From NCBI GenBank assembly GCA_918807975.1, contig OU964925.1, forward strand, positions 26,075,608 through 26,139,607: a stretch of DNA of 64,000 nucleotides. The letters are read 5' to 3'. Both the position numbers and the translations under genes were made by a program. This document shows, piece after piece, positions 12,501 to 32,408 of the stretch. This DNA is from Aplidium turbinatum (taxonomy: Eukaryota > Chordata > Ascidiacea > Aplousobranchia > Polyclinidae). How positions within the stretch are numbered: the first letter of the stretch is position 1; the number at the start of each line of letters is the position of its first letter. The notes under the pieces are model-generated. The model searched no databases. It worked only from the letters and a program-made list of their open reading frames with translations, and was not told the origin of the DNA.

Positions 12501-14146
12501 AAATGACGGATTTTGCAGGTCATGAAACACACACCGTTGAAAAGGTTAATGGTTGCCTATAGGTATTTTGAGCAATGCTTCTAACCCAAATGTTTCTCAA
12601 ATAGGGTTGGTATAAGTAAGGGATTGTTTACTGAAAATGAAGGAGGGCAACTGGAGGGTTATGCAGTGAAAACAAAACCTGGTGCTACTATAGCGTTACG
12701 TTTACCTCCATGTGTCAGCTGCCCAGGTGCAGCCTATGTAACCTGTCCAGTCCATGTACGTACAAAGCGTACATTGATAGAATAAATGTATGGCAATATG
12801 TGGTTGCATGATCACTATATAAGTTTTGATAATGCAGCAGTGGTAAACCTTACGATATAGTGGTTACGGAAAATAAATCTCACATTTAGGGTGTGGTAGC
12901 CTCACACTACAGTAACACCCAACGTTTCAAGCAAAATCTAATAATTTATTTGCTGACAATGCGTTTACGAAAAAGCGAAACGATATTTTGCCGTTCTACC
13001 AATTCGTCATTTTCGCGATGACCCTGACCATATCGCAAAAAAAAACTTAGGCTATAGTCAAGCAAGTGTTCCCGAAATTGTACTGTCCTTATTATCAAGT
13101 AGGGCTGATGTGTTACACAAAAGCTTGAGAAATTTGGCAATTTTCACTGATGTGCCAGAAAAAATGTTTCTGTTGTAAATATGCTTGAAGGCATACTAAA
13201 TGAAATTTTCAAACTAGAATTAAGCATTAAAATGCGTAAACTGAACATTCAAGAATACATTTCAAACAGAATTACCGAAAAAAAATAGTTTTGAATGGCA
13301 CTGGCAAGGCCCGAAGTCCAATGTTTTATTTATTTTTAATTTTTTCAAAATAACCAAAAAGTGGAAACTCTGCTCGAGAATACGTCACTATCGACAGCAA
13401 TAACAAAAACCACGTTAGCACATCCGATGTTTTAACATCAGATCTGATGTTTTGAGCAAACTGTCTGATGTTTTGATGTTGAAATCTGATGTTTTGATGT
13501 ACATACATACATAGCCTACAGTTAAATCGCCCTCAGTAACAACTATTGCACTATCAGCTGATTGCTAGTCTATAGTGACGTAGACTGTAAGTCGCACGCT
13601 TGGCTGCTCACGCCCATTCCCGTTTTGGAAGCTCTGACAAAAGCACGCGCGGAATGCTGATCAGACAGCAATGGGGCAAAATTTTATTGAAAATCGTTTA
13701 TGGTAGCATGTTAAACACAAAGAACGTGTACAATCGCCAAGTCGGGTTTTTCCTTTAGAATCTCTTAAAAAAAAACAATGTACGGCAAGTTAAGTTAAGC
13801 AACTAAAAAAACAATTTTTACGTTAATTAATAATAAATATGGTTTAGGTAGGCTACTCAAAGAACTACTGTTGCACCATACTTACAATGAAGTCCGCACA
13901 TGCCAAATTAATGATAAACAAATTTCCATTTTTATGAGTTTTCTTGTCCAAAATGATTGAAAAAATGACTGTTACGTTTCCCAATGTTCCACCAACTATC
14001 AACAGTGCATAAAATATAATTTCGATGACCCATTCCACTCCATACTTTCCACACCAAGGATTATGAGATTGAATATCGCAATTTGTGGGAACAGATGTTA
14101 TGTTGCTGTAGCTCAACGTAGAGTTTTCAAAAATAAATTCTGACAT
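537..14146 (-). CDS. Class A (rhodopsin-like) G-protein-coupled receptor, five exons, TM1-TM6
   Basis: Exons on the minus strand, in coding order: 14146-13886, 2712-2564, 1947-1813, 1521-1393 and 744-537. All introns are GT-AG and every join keeps the frame (261+149+135+129+208 = 882 bases, 294 codons). Exon 1 has an N-glycosylation-rich N-terminus (NST, NIT), TM1 with the GN motif, and TM2 ending NLACADFI. Exon 2 completes TM2 and gives TM3, with the conserved Cys in DPFCHVMGY and an ALNR end. Exon 3 continues as YWAVI, so the DRY motif reads NRY, and holds TM4. Exon 4 is TM5. Exon 5 is a very basic third loop followed by TM6 with CWTPYG. TM7 was not found between 1 and 536 and probably lies outside the window; a receptor that lost TM7 cannot be excluded. 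NRY occurs in melatonin receptors and some other class A groups, but the ligand cannot be named. Intron 1 (2713-13885) is 11.2 kb. Confidence 0.88.
2836..3002. mobile_element. Short hAT-type MITE, 151 bp
   Basis: The element (2844-2994) begins CAGGGGCGGT and ends ACCGCCACTG, giving roughly 10-bp terminal inverted repeats. It is flanked by a perfect 8-bp duplication ATTGTAAT (2836-2843 and 2995-3002), the hAT signature. The interior is G-run rich with no coding capacity. It sits in intron 1 of the GPCR. Confidence 0.85.
3003..3759. other. GPCR intron 1 sequence left of the LTR element
   Basis: AT-rich intronic sequence. I see no exon, RNA gene or recognisable repeat; short open frames here lack coding character. 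Confidence 0.5.
3765..4196 (+). repeat. 5' LTR of the BEL/Pao element
   Basis: 432 bp, starting TGTTCCGGCGGG and ending TTGTAACCA. It matches 11685-12116 without any difference I could find and has the same length. An AATAAA-type signal lies inside it near 4101. Confidence 0.95.
4638..11054 (+). CDS. BEL/Pao gag-pol polyprotein
   Basis: A single 2,138-codon frame starting at ATG 4638. Domains by residue: an Ala/Lys/Glu-rich coiled coil about 190-235; a gag-like region (DUF1759 type) about 435-640; a CCHC zinc knuckle (CLNCLRLGHEAKNC) about 727-741; an aspartic-protease-like segment with DPGS near 822; reverse transcriptase with YMDD near 1243; RNase H starting GFSDAS near 1430; integrase with an HHCC zinc site about 1765-1800 and catalytic D/D/E including SDNG near 1898 and a Glu near 1944; and a C-terminal DUF5641-type domain about 2020-2120. 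The combination and order are those of BEL/Pao elements, which commonly make one polyprotein that is cut by the protease. It is selfish-element sequence, not a host gene. Confidence 0.93.
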   Translation: MEGDGGHPVSRTLPVGSGTGGAASGGGAAEHPGVGQVYPQGVHGSLTHADSSAEAVLRDVRHKKREVLQGVGELRRGLPMVHDEALLERALVDMAELEGNFGELLELANKLKDSTMISEATEQVRLEIEELRRTIKQKQISKVDTKLGTIKGKSTTSASSSRSRRSKEEEIEIRLEMEKLRWEKQMRVNKAKAEEARAKAKAEEAKAKAEAEEAEARAEIEMQIKAAELRARQSKLDLFSQCGSDQASERGQRRPTASSLGVTDYIPTAIEKVQRWDADIINPPGRSHDIHGAASIDAQPKQSQAKQENLMEPPHRETPLRKLFPGNALTNKYRTWTKDNFLAKPPGGTHGAAEREPHYDYQRDFYREKVVKPSQTCPLTVRKDLKGERCNSPLVKDDGRETRHVMTSPPGLNANRGAEDQQNWFYKYHNCRTFYDRAALINYDGNNMPFIFFKNRIESLMESCPFEGNRLTLLQAACVRSAAQTISNLASDTSGWSEKERIDMSLDRLSQRFGVRGGFLAEPEIRRIRHGNKLSGMSSSSIKEFKDELAQCTLFARAYNQRHQLEGRFVLDLAGRLPGYAKKDFLYYLKEQYGSTEEPSFQSLMDFVNCEETCRSTDFAIRLMEEVVARKDTKRSASDNHIMRIRQTSAQPVRNVTQGSSRGSGFCSGSREETFGSRSFEGTRKDILCIYCESRNKQERHRLPNCPEFLNLTPSRRRDVIATTGRCLNCLRLGHEAKNCTQSCNCRRCGEHFRFKHYYLLHDAYVNPQGTSGNGNDLRTAPAVTNRSVSIAHKRAVFNRVTAARVINPSNGETTLVYCQHDPGSQLTFVSSRLAKELYLKATDNVSFRMDTLAGKQEIHSDLVKFNIQSLVTDELYGDVEAVVNAPWSDHIETLPQHQDLNRFSHFDNVELISLPNKMSVDILIGNDHAYLMRVLEERVGMTREEPHAILTPLGWLASGGRGSMIFGDSKVRRVAINGNVAEESLSLDSFDAQEIEISRLKHVIKDLTLTDETIELSRNDVIAQKFVETQMKVEDGRFEMPVPLKTDFELPDNHSLAFDRVLSLRRKALKQSDVRIFLVETMTEMQSSEYIEPVKDDDSSACVWYLPYFVTSQAKKRVVYDGKSEFKGRCVNDVILSGPDILNPLTQVLARFRLGKFGLMADLTKCFFQIQLPMEQRDLFRLLWFENNDIEKGKVIPFRFCVHPWGIKSSPYVACLAIQKMIEQNPTGASDLTLRAIRKNMYMDDLIFSGNSLDEVSEIAKQAIDLFDSRGFSLVKWSANKGALDVLSDFKKEMLASSFRDVDLEKDDTDLPVAKTLGCVWQTESDSFFIKCSLQPLEKYTRRSMLSQLGQNFDPLGFGAPFFLKAKLILQRLAIEGLDWDTEVPQSYMKEWKSWIHSLDLLKEFSIPRWYFVNTEPCCADDDIVYQLHGFSDASNHSFASVVYIRRLCNGVPCVSFVFGKSRVVLKHQSAWPIARKELVAALNTTELLNQAANALHLPDLRKHFWCDSNTVLQWIRNPDLRLCKFVTRRLNRILLLSEVREWHFCPTHLNSADVGTRPNAITKTGSREMWLSGPSFLMQEGEVPTVNGADAAIRKMELSPAITVSENATAGSISKMIETAPTLYVLKKRAAYLVAFTEFIVSKCKKHGYVKPKLNASYLEDALNRVVSYVQKVVYRDLLSCDGLPESIDVVTKRLASSEAGADKQCLKELRSLKKYRPCVDTRGRLRIEGRLSKSPEITVDAKHPLILPSRHALTRLVVLDAHCDSYHCGVQQTLLSTRQRFWIANGNSSVKHYLHDCAPCALEKAKPIRQLMSDLPLPRTTAYNKPFFNSGVDYFGPMTFVEGRSQKKAWGLLFTCLASRAIHVELVTSLSYSEFVLAFTRFVDLRGSIRNMYSDNGTTFQAAAKRLPEILESSEIQTSLRKKGINWEFIPPYAPAQGGAWEAMVKQFKIAFSHVIGNSSRKPNFVELLTFTGSATRIVNERPLVPVCDDPKDSTVITPAALLNPFLSPFSSVGNPHDRDELRRDYRYNLALSHSFWEKWISFYLPSLQGRKKWASLVENLQPGQLVVVGSPEDITKRGRYRLGRVHEIIPQIRKGKPIVRRVRVAVSVVDEASGEVKVDLVLRDISCVAPVGNA
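11263..11520 (+). repeat. Two-unit tandem repeat (about 128 bp) upstream of the 3' LTR
   Basis: Two diverged copies, 11263-11390 and 11391-11520. They share 'ATCTCAGT', 'TTATAAGTAGCTAGTTAG', 'TTGTTTGCTA' and 'CGTGTAAGTATTCGC' in the same order. It belongs to the non-coding stretch between the polyprotein and the 3' LTR. Confidence 0.75.
11685..12116 (+). repeat. 3' LTR of the BEL/Pao element
   Basis: 432 bp, same ends and same length as the 5' LTR, followed directly by the GTATA duplication. Confidence 0.95.
12443..12516. repeat. Small palindromic element (family also at 15948, 37004, 38068)
   Basis: The ends CAAAATCCGTCA and TGACGGATTTTG are exact inverted repeats. The centre carries a diverged version of the family core ACGTCTGCAGACGT followed by GAATCAATGTAAAAA. 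Confidence 0.6.
13425..13510. repeat. Degenerate short tandem repeat, unit about TCTGATGTTTTGA
   Basis: The word CTGATGTTTTGA recurs three times with small spacers, after a palindromic ATCAGATCTGAT. It ends in a short ACATACATACAT tract. Confidence 0.65.
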
Positions 14147-17100
14147 TACTAGGACTTTGTGCAGCTTTGAGCTGCAAGTAAACTACATGAAATGCCACTG
14201 CAACAACAGATAATAATAGGTTTAAGATTATTAAAGGAACTAGATCATTATCAAAACGTTTGTTACAGCAGACAAAGCAAGTTTATCATCATTATCCTTA
14301 TCCATTCTGGCGTAGCCTGACACCATTGGCATAGTTCTTCTAAGCACTTCTGTCCCTAATCAAACTCGAAAGTTCGCGCTTCTACACTCCAGTGTCCCGT
14401 TCTAATTACTGGAGAAAGGTTTTGTTTTGCTGACCCCTTTTCAATGCTATTTTATAAAGCATGTTATGACACTGAAGTTTTCCACATTTCATATAGGCAC
14501 CTTTTTAATTTTGTTTCCCATTTTTATCGACTATCTTCTAATCCATAGCTACCTTGTACTTTGAATCATGTACACCAAAACTGACTGCTCAATAAGCTAC
14601 ATTTCTTTTACGCTTATTTTGAAATGTTGACGAGATGCTGTTTTTCTTGAAGCAACATCTTTTGTATTCTAAACCAGCTTTCATATGTTTTTAACGAAAT
14701 TCAAATGTTTTTGACCCATTTGAAAGTGCATCATATTTTCTTCGTTCCGATTTCATTTTTATTACAAGTTTACACTCTTCTATTTTTAAATAAAAAACAA
14801 CTGAATTCTCTATCCTCTATTGTGTAATTTTCATCTCTAATCTCAACTTCTTTGAGACTATGCTGTACACTTGTACAGTAGATGATCTGTGAACTTTTTA
14901 TAACTTTGTGGTATAAATGTAAAATTAAAATGACCACATAAACAACTGTGGAAGTGACCTAATGTATTCAATATCTTTTTATTTTAATACTTACATATTA
15001 TCCAATAATAAAATTCGATTTTGTTCTATATGACTGCACAGACTATAGGTTGAACTTGGCATAAATGATGAAACCTAGACGCTACAATGCTACGTAGATG
15101 CTGAATAACACTCTTGTTTCTTTAAAACTGTCAGAATATTGCTATTACAACTACAAAGCGCCGAGGAAACGTCTTTCGGAAGCCAGAGAATATGAATGCA
15201 GCTTTTTGAAATATCCTTCCTGTATATAGAACTTAGAGAGTGCATAAAATTTATATCTGTATAGCGTCTAAGTGAGCAAGATAATTTTCTATAAAAAATT
15301 ATCAGTAGGACATTTTTTTTATCGTACAACATTATTTTGGTGCTATTTTAGTAGAGTAAATATTTTATTAAACAATAGGCTACGGATCATCAATTAAATA
15401 ATTTAAACTTTTGAATTATTAATACTGTACTTACAAAAAAAAGATCTGTTCATATGTTTCATAGATAAAATTATTCATAGAAAAGGCATAAATCATCCTG
15501 ACATGTAGTTTTTATACGTTGACATATTGGCAGAAAAATAGTTTAAGAAAAGTTCAAGTGTAAAAGCAATTAGCATATACCATACATGGATCCCTTTTGC
15601 GCATTTTTGGATAGCTATTGTACGGCATTGTCGTTCGGTTGACTTGTTTTCACAAGGATGTTTTTAAAACTTTTCTACGTTTTTGGACGTGATATAAATT
15701 CAAAGATTATATGGCTGTTTATTTTTTTAATTAGAGCATTATGTCGTTCACAATTGCCGCTCATTGTGAAGTACTAAATACTGTTAGACTTTGACTTAAC
15801 TGCATTTTGTGCTTATACAATTTACAACTTTTTTTAAATAAGCTGCGCATATTGCCAAATGAATTACATATCATACCCCACGCTTTTAGATATTTTCTGC
15901 GTTCTTTTCAGCAGGTTTTTGTCCTGATGTTTCTGTGCAAAACTTGGTATTTTTTACATTGATTCAACGTCTGCAGACGTTACCCCGACGTATAATCAAT
16001 CATTTTGTCAGGTAGGTTAAAAGTGGTAAATCAGGATGCCTCATTTAAACACGTACATTTCTTACGAGCATATTTTGTAAAAAGTTTTTTCACATCAAAT
16101 TTGACCAAGAGCAAATTTCAATTTCACGCTCCGGCGATGCTTAGATCTTACATAGATTAATCAAGTGATTAACAAGCATGCGAAAGAGGCATTTTGTCTG
16201 TTGCTTAAAACTCTGCAATCTAGATCGTTAACTACATGGCTAATGCAGGAGTGTAGCCTGCAATAGTACGAGTATGACAAAAATGCAAACAAACGTAGAA
16301 TTGTCTACATCTCTCTGAAGAAATCCTTCAGGTTGGTTTCTAAATTTATGACACTTTTTTTTGTCCAAAAACAAACGCGACGTCTATTAACAAAACAGAG
16401 ATTTGAATTATTTTTGTTACAGGTTTGTAAGATTTTGTAGCAGGCAAAAAAAAAGTGAAGACGTAAGCCAAAAATCAAAAAAGTTCAGCCAGGAAAAGTA
16501 ATAACATTTATCTGGATTTGTTAGAGTAAAATATGAGAGCTAAGAACGAATAAAAAACTGCTATATTGGTGTAATTGCAATGTCAAAATCGTTCATGATA
16601 ATTATTTGTTTAATTGAGTCTTTCATAATCTGACACCTAAGAAGGTTTAGCGCAATTATATCTCACTAAAGAAACGTCAAACTACGTTAAAATAACATTT
16701 ATAACATTGATTTGTATTGGATTCTGCAAAGGCAAAAAGGGTAGTTTTCAAAAAGTTAGACAAACACTAACAAATGATATGATCTTGTTTCAGTTGATAT
16801 GCAACCTGAGATTTAGATCGTAAGAAAATATCATCAACACCTCAGTGTCAAACAAAATGGTTTTTCTACTCAATTTCGTGGTTTTCAAACGACACTTTTC
16901 CAGTAATAGTACGTTTCAAATCGTTTCAAACCGGGTATTACAAATTTGATGCATTATTATGACGTGCAGCGAGAGAAGTGATGTTATAAAAAATCATGCT
17001 CTTTGAAAATCATTTTCAAATAATTAACACTAAGCGCAGTGCGACAGGCGTTTAATATGTTCAAAATTTTAGACCCACAATGTGTTGCAAGACGTTTTCC

Positions 17101-17798
17101 TAAAGATCACAAGGTCAACAGAAAAGTAAATGAATACTTGTATGATTTAACGACTAGTCTACTAACTGAGACAATAGACCTTTATTTTCTGGTTTCTTTT
17201 CCAAACTTGAACCACAGTGTTATTTCCTGAACTCGTAATTGATTTCTTGTCTTCAAAGCAAATTCTGCTCTTTTTTGCACCAAATTCAAACAAAAGATTT
17301 TACTTTTAAACACATTTGCGGCTTCACAGCCTTCGTTTTTAAAAACAAATCCAAACATAGCATTAGATACCAGTTCAGATCTTTCTCAGATTATTTAGTC
17401 TGTCTTAGATTGTTGTAATGTCAAGACGTATTGTGCTATCACAACGTTGATATCTAATCTGATTTCTGTAATTCCTTTTTTTGCCACTTTTCTTCACACT
17501 ATCTTAATATAACTTTAGCATGATACAATTTAAATACAATGTATCAGCAACGCAAAATGCTCTGCATAGAAGCCTAATGCCGACTATATAACTGGGAATT
17601 TGACATTTACTCCTACAGCTTTATTATATAAACTCGAAAAATATCAAAACGTAACTCGGCAATGGCGTTGGAGATGCAGGAAATAGTCAAATATAGACCC
17701 GTGAAACAGAAATACTACTAACTAATAATAAATAATTGATTACTGTCATTAAAAGTAATCGATGAAATAAATAATGTAATTTTTTTAAAAGAATGCTT
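14147..17798. other. No gene recognised
   Basis: AT-rich sequence upstream of the GPCR start codon. Its first part may hold the 5' untranslated region and promoter, but no motif fixes them. Apart from the palindromic copy at 15948-16010 I see only homopolymer-rich spacer. Confidence 0.5.
15948..16010. repeat. Small palindromic element, partial copy
   Basis: Contains TTTTTTACATTGATTCAACG directly followed by TCTGCAGACGTT, the left half and centre of the family. The right half has diverged and ends near CATTTTGTCAGG. Confidence 0.55.
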
Positions 17799-18108
17799 AC
17801 ATAAATCAGGGATTCATAATATAGGGATCGCCACTCGGCTGGATATCTGACAAGCGGAGTGTAAAGGTGTTGCCAGATATTTTTTTTAAATTTTTAGAAA
17901 AAATATTCTTTTGGCATTTTTAAAATAATAGTTGCCCAAAACTTGCCCATAAATAAATGAACAAGCTTTGAGCGGCCACTAATCTTTAAAAATGCTAAAG
18001 AATTAGTTTTTACAAAAATTTAAAAATATTTGGCAACACTTTTACACTTCGCTTGTGAGATATCCAGCCGAGTTGATCATCCCTATACTATGAATCTCTG
18101 ACATAAAT
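17799..18108. mobile_element. hAT-type MITE with long terminal inverted repeats, 294 bp
   Basis: The element is 17807-18100. The first ~95 bases and the last ~95 bases are imperfect inverted repeats: the left has CTCGGCTGGATATCT and GTGTAAAGGTGTTGCCA, and the right arm gives CTCGGCTGGATATCT and GTGTAAAAGTGTTGCCA on the opposite strand. It starts CAGGGATTCATA and ends TGAATCTCTG. A perfect 8-bp duplication ACATAAAT (17799-17806 and 18101-18108) flanks it. The interior is A/T tracts without coding capacity. Confidence 0.88.
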
Positions 18109-21100
18109 CCATTAATTTGAATCATAAAAAACAAACAGAAATTGAAAATAATTCTAAAGTCAAGCGTGTAGAAAACCGATCAATTTTACTTTGCAGTTAT
18201 GGGGTTTTTAAACAACTTTCCCATCTACAATACACAATACACATGTTACATCGACATAGATTTAGTCTTGTTCACTTAAATGAAGTTATTCTCTCCAAAT
18301 AAAATACTCATATTGCCATCTTTGCTGATGTAAAAATCACAACAAAACTACAGTATTAAAAAAGGCAACCTTTATGATAATTTGAAATAATTTTTAATGT
18401 TAAACGCTACAACATTTTTAACTTGTTAATAGTAGATACTACTAACTTTTCGAGTACTCTACTTATTTATTGGTCTCGATAAGAGGCTAAACTGAAAGAG
18501 ATTTTAACAATTATCCAGTTACAAGCACCTTGCATAAATCTAATCTTATCCAGAAAATAGTTTTCTATCTTAGTGAGCATTTTTGCAAACGTTTTTCTCA
18601 AAGTGTTTACATTGCCGGAAAAAGAAACAAACTTAGGTCTACAGTTGAAATCCGTGACGGTGATAAAGTGATAAAGAAAAGAGAAACGCGTGAATAAAAT
18701 CGACTGAAAACGAGACGTGCTCACTTTGTGTCAACTCGAAGCCCATTTTTTTTTATCTCTTAGCCCTAGATTCTAGAACAGTGAAACCTGACTACAACGT
18801 TAATTTCAATCTAATCTACTACATTTTGCCACGTAACTTTTAAACTGGTAAAAATTTATGTTTTTTCAGAAAAAAATCAGTAATTTCGAATTCAGTAGTT
18901 TGCGTCATGCAGCTCTACATAATCTTAAACTATAGGCATAAAGTATAAAGCACCAGTTGAGTTTTGGGTGAAAAAAATAAACTTTTCACAAAAGCTGTAT
19001 AGACTGCAATAAATAGCCTATATCTACATTATATACTATCTAAAAAAGGAATAATTTAGTTGAATGCATCTAAAAGAGTAAAATGCTTTCTTCGGAATTG
19101 GAAAGTTTAGTAGATTAAAAAGACGGTAATGTTACCCCTAGCACAAAATCAAGGTTAAAGACAAAAAATAACGAAACATAAAGTTCATCGGAAAGCTGCA
19201 AAAGAGTTTTCTAGTTGAATCAAGAACATTGGAATAAGCTGTGTTATTAAGGTAAGGTGACTTCTGCTAATACTTGGCAATGCAAGACGCGTTTACAGCA
19301 TGAAAGCCTTGATGACGTGCTAGATCACGCACTGATGCACTCTTCCCAGTATGCTAAATCCGTTCTATTTTACATTATATAATATATCTAGCCTTTTTAG
19401 AGCACATGAAATCCGCTGTAGACGTTGAATTAGTATATACCTTTGGCAGGTGAGGAACCGAATGCGATCAAGCGCCAAAGATTTCATGCTTTAAAGCCCA
19501 AACTAAAAGACATTTAAAGCTTAAAGTTCATCCATGTGAGCTGGGTTGGACACACGCGTCTTTTGTGTTTAATTGTCTTGCTTGTCAGGCTTATAGCATT
19601 GTTGCCTTATTAGCAATAGTTTGTGCATATTTATGGGAGAAAATAAGATGTTACTTCATTCAGACGATATGTTGGTTGACAGCTAATCAATAGCGTTTTA
19701 AATTATCCTCAACGTGTCATGTAGGCGTGTTCACCTGGAAAATAAACTTTTATCTGGCATTTGACTGACATTTAGAAGTTTTTTTTTTGATTAGAAGTTT
19801 AGTTATGGCACTTTTGCATTATCTTTAGTGGGTTAGAACAAAGGGTCTTCTATCTCTAGGGAGTGTTGGTTGAAAGCGACAGTTGCGCTATTGACCGGAA
19901 GCTAATGCATTATAAGTTTCTGTTTTGTTTCTGCTGAATACTTTGTGTTCGTTTAAGTATCTCTGGTCTTCACTACGACAATCTTGTTACCTATCTGTTC
20001 AGTACTTTTGCAGTGAGTAATTCTTTTCATTGTACAGTACTTCATGCATAGCCTACACAAGCATGTAATTGGTTTGTAACACATTTTCCTTTATCTGTCT
20101 CTGTTTTTTAAGAGAAACCTCTTGACAAACACGAGCCAAACACTGTTTTTTTTTCTTGGGAATTATTTTTTCTCATTTTTTTTTGCACGTACAATTTGAT
20201 AAACATATTTTTGTAAAAAAAAACTGATTCTCTAAGGATTCTGCAACAATTCAATATCCTCAAATTCAAGTAAATTCGTTTTGAATTAGAAACCTCTGAA
20301 GATCTTACTAAGGCTGAAACTAACTGCTAAAGTTTTTTTTTGGAGGGGAGGGTTATTTGAATATGTTTCTTTTGTAAAGCATAAACGGCATAAATGTATG
20401 TTTCGCAATAGAAAATTTAATCATCAGAAAACGTCAAAAAACTTTCAAATTAGTGCTGTTCAATTTCCTTCATATCAACTTTCAAATGCTTTTGTCACAT
20501 GTTATTTTGTTGTAATATCCTACATGTAACTTTATAACTTGTTACACCAAAGGCAATAGATGGTAACTAAAACAAAACGGTAACTCACGTCAAATAGTAA
20601 CTCAAACATTTGGTAAATGGTAACTAAAACAAAACGGTAACTCACATCAAATAGTAACTCAAAGTTTCAAACATTTGGTAAATGATAACTCAAACAACTA
20701 TGAGCTCAATTACTGAAGTGAACTCTCTGGCGGTAACGGACAAGTCCACTCAATGAAGAAAAAAATGTTAACCAAGAACTTTGATACATTGATGAAGATG
20801 TAGATAACTCTGCATTTTAAAGCTGTATATCTTGCAGTAAAAAATCTATTGTGGTTTACATTAATACTTGATGATAAACGTTAGCAACTTTAGAATATAT
20901 TTTAGAAAGCTATAATTTAAATATTGAAGTAGTTTTTATTTCAATTAACTTTTATTTTTTAGATCAAAAAGCTCGGTTTATTTGCAGCATCAATTAGAAA
21001 CGTATGAATTGACTAACCCCGGTATGCATCAACAGACTCGTTAATTTAAGTCAAACATATATCGCTTGTGAAAACTTTATATTCAGCTACAATAAAACTA

Positions 21101-23006
21101 CATTTATAAAATTTGAACCACAGCTACACAAGCTTTTGATATTTTTTAGTCTGATTTACTGATAGCCTAACTAGTTTCTATTATAGTTTGAAATTCTGGA
21201 AGTGAGTTAAATATTTTCTAACTAACTGGCAACACAGCATACGCAATCACACTCACAGACGCAGTTCTTAGTCATCTCATGACGTAGTCCTTGCCTTGAA
21301 TTACAAGTGGCCGATAATCTTGTCAAGAAGAGTAGTGAAGTGTGTTTTGATGTCTCTGTGTTGGAACATAGGCTACTCTCGCAGCAGATGTGTTTTTCAA
21401 TAGCTTATTACAATTCAGTGAGCCTCACTGGCCTTTCTTGTCTTATTATTTTGCAGCACAGAAAAAAATTAAAACTAAATTATTGATGAAGTTTGTCATT
21501 GCAATTTTACGATTCAGTTTCTATTCTAGTAACTTAACCCTAAAACTACTGAATTGTTTTACTACATACACGAATTACCAATGAAATAGATTGACCCTTG
21601 GCTTTAATATGACGGAAAAGATCGGAAATAGCATCATTGTGTTCTAACTTCTTTTATGGAAGTGATTTTCATTAATTTTATTTGAAATTTCAATCTTTAC
21701 TTTATCTTTAGCGCATGCGCAGTAGTAATAGTCTTGTTTGAAGTCACTGTTTATTAAAATCAAATCTTTAAACCGTTGTACTGCGGGGTGCTTACGCTCA
21801 GTTAGAGATTATTCCGTAGAGGTCGCTATAATAGCATCTGGACTGGAAATCAAACGCTAGGTGTCATCTTGCACAGCAAACAGGATTGCCATATTGGCGG
21901 TTTTAACTACAGATGTTAGAAATTTAAGCGATTTTCAGATTAAGATATGACATTGTGGCAACACCTTAGTCTATGGTAGTAATCATGCTATTGACAAAAT
22001 CAGCCCAGAATGTAATATTATAAGAAGCATCATCAAGATTGTTGCCTTTTGAAATTATTTATTTATGTGTTTTTTGGGAAATACATGACTTTGGGATAGT
22101 AGAATGAATAGTTGTGAAGAAAATGAAATAAAAACATATTTTCAATTGACCTTCAGTCTATTAGCCCAATGCTGCAAATTTGGAACAAGTTATATTGGTA
22201 AACATTTTGTGTTAGTTGTAGCCTAGGCTACTAGGCCTACATTTCTTAAAAAAAAGTTCTGAAAATTTGATTTTATTCTTAGGCGCTACGGGGTTTGATT
22301 ACATCACTACGCCTATCTAGATACAGGTAAAATTTACTCTTCTTATATTCAGTGGTCGTTCTTTAATAGAAAAATATGTTATTTTCATAAACTCATAGCC
22401 TAAAATTTTATAGCTGTTTTTGCATGTTTATTCCTTCAAAACCATTAAGCTAATAACATATTTGTATGGCAAGACTGAGTAAATAAATAAAAGTACTCGA
22501 TGTTCTAATTGGACGCAAGTATCTTTAGGTTTCGATATGATAAATCTTCCACGATTTCCTCAATGAATATCAACACGATAAACTACGGTATAAATAGCCT
22601 AACCCTTTACTATCATTTGCAAGAGTTTTTACATTGTATTTTTACACACAGATTCAAGATGAAATTGAATAAGAAAAAAGTGCAGTATTTGCATGTATTA
22701 CATATACGTTTGTACTGTAATTGTCTCGGATATCCTTGACATAATTCTTTAAATCCTCGACTTGTAACGTTAAAAGCTAGAACATAGGCTAAGTAATAAG
22801 TAACGTTAAAAAGCAAACTTTGAAAAGATGTCACTGCTTATGTTTTTTTTACTGTCATACAAAACAAATGATGTAGCGGAAGGCTAATCAATTAAAATTA
22901 GATTGAAAATCAACATTATTTAAAATTTACTTCTAAACTATTTCGCCTAAACGGACTAATCAGATTGCTACTAGTAACAAAACACTTTAACGCTAACTAC
23001 AACGTT
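18109..23006. other. No gene recognised
   Basis: About 4.9 kb between the MITE and the 3' end of the SLC5 gene. I find no exon with domain character, no RNA gene and no named transposon. A tandem duplication lies at 20560-20695, and an isolated GCGCATGCGC (NRF-1-like) word at 21711-21720. The 3' untranslated region of the SLC5 gene should occupy the right edge, but no polyadenylation signal there is decisive. Confidence 0.5.
20560..20695 (+). repeat. Tandem duplication, unit about 58-65 bp
   Basis: Two units, starting ATGGTAACTAAAACAAAACG at about 20560 and 20617. Each contains GGTAACTCAC, CAAATAGTAACTCAAA and ACATTTGGTAA. A partial third unit (ATGATAACTCAAAC) follows. The second unit has a small internal insertion. 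Confidence 0.8.
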
Positions 23007-32363
<9,357 letters not shown>

Positions 32364-32408
32364 TTTCAACAAATACAGTTGCAAACGTTTACTCTCAAAA
32401 CCGATCAA

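Larger units (their letters stand above)
12122..13885. other. GPCR intron 1 sequence right of the LTR element
   Basis: No exon recognised. It contains a small palindromic element (12443-12516) and a degenerate TCTGATGTTTTGA repeat (13425-13510), listed separately. The remainder is AT-rich sequence with nothing I can name. Confidence 0.5.

Noticed and set aside
21711-21720. GCGCATGCGC as an NRF-1-type promoter site
   Set aside because: The word fits the consensus, but no gene start lies near it, so I do not call a promoter.
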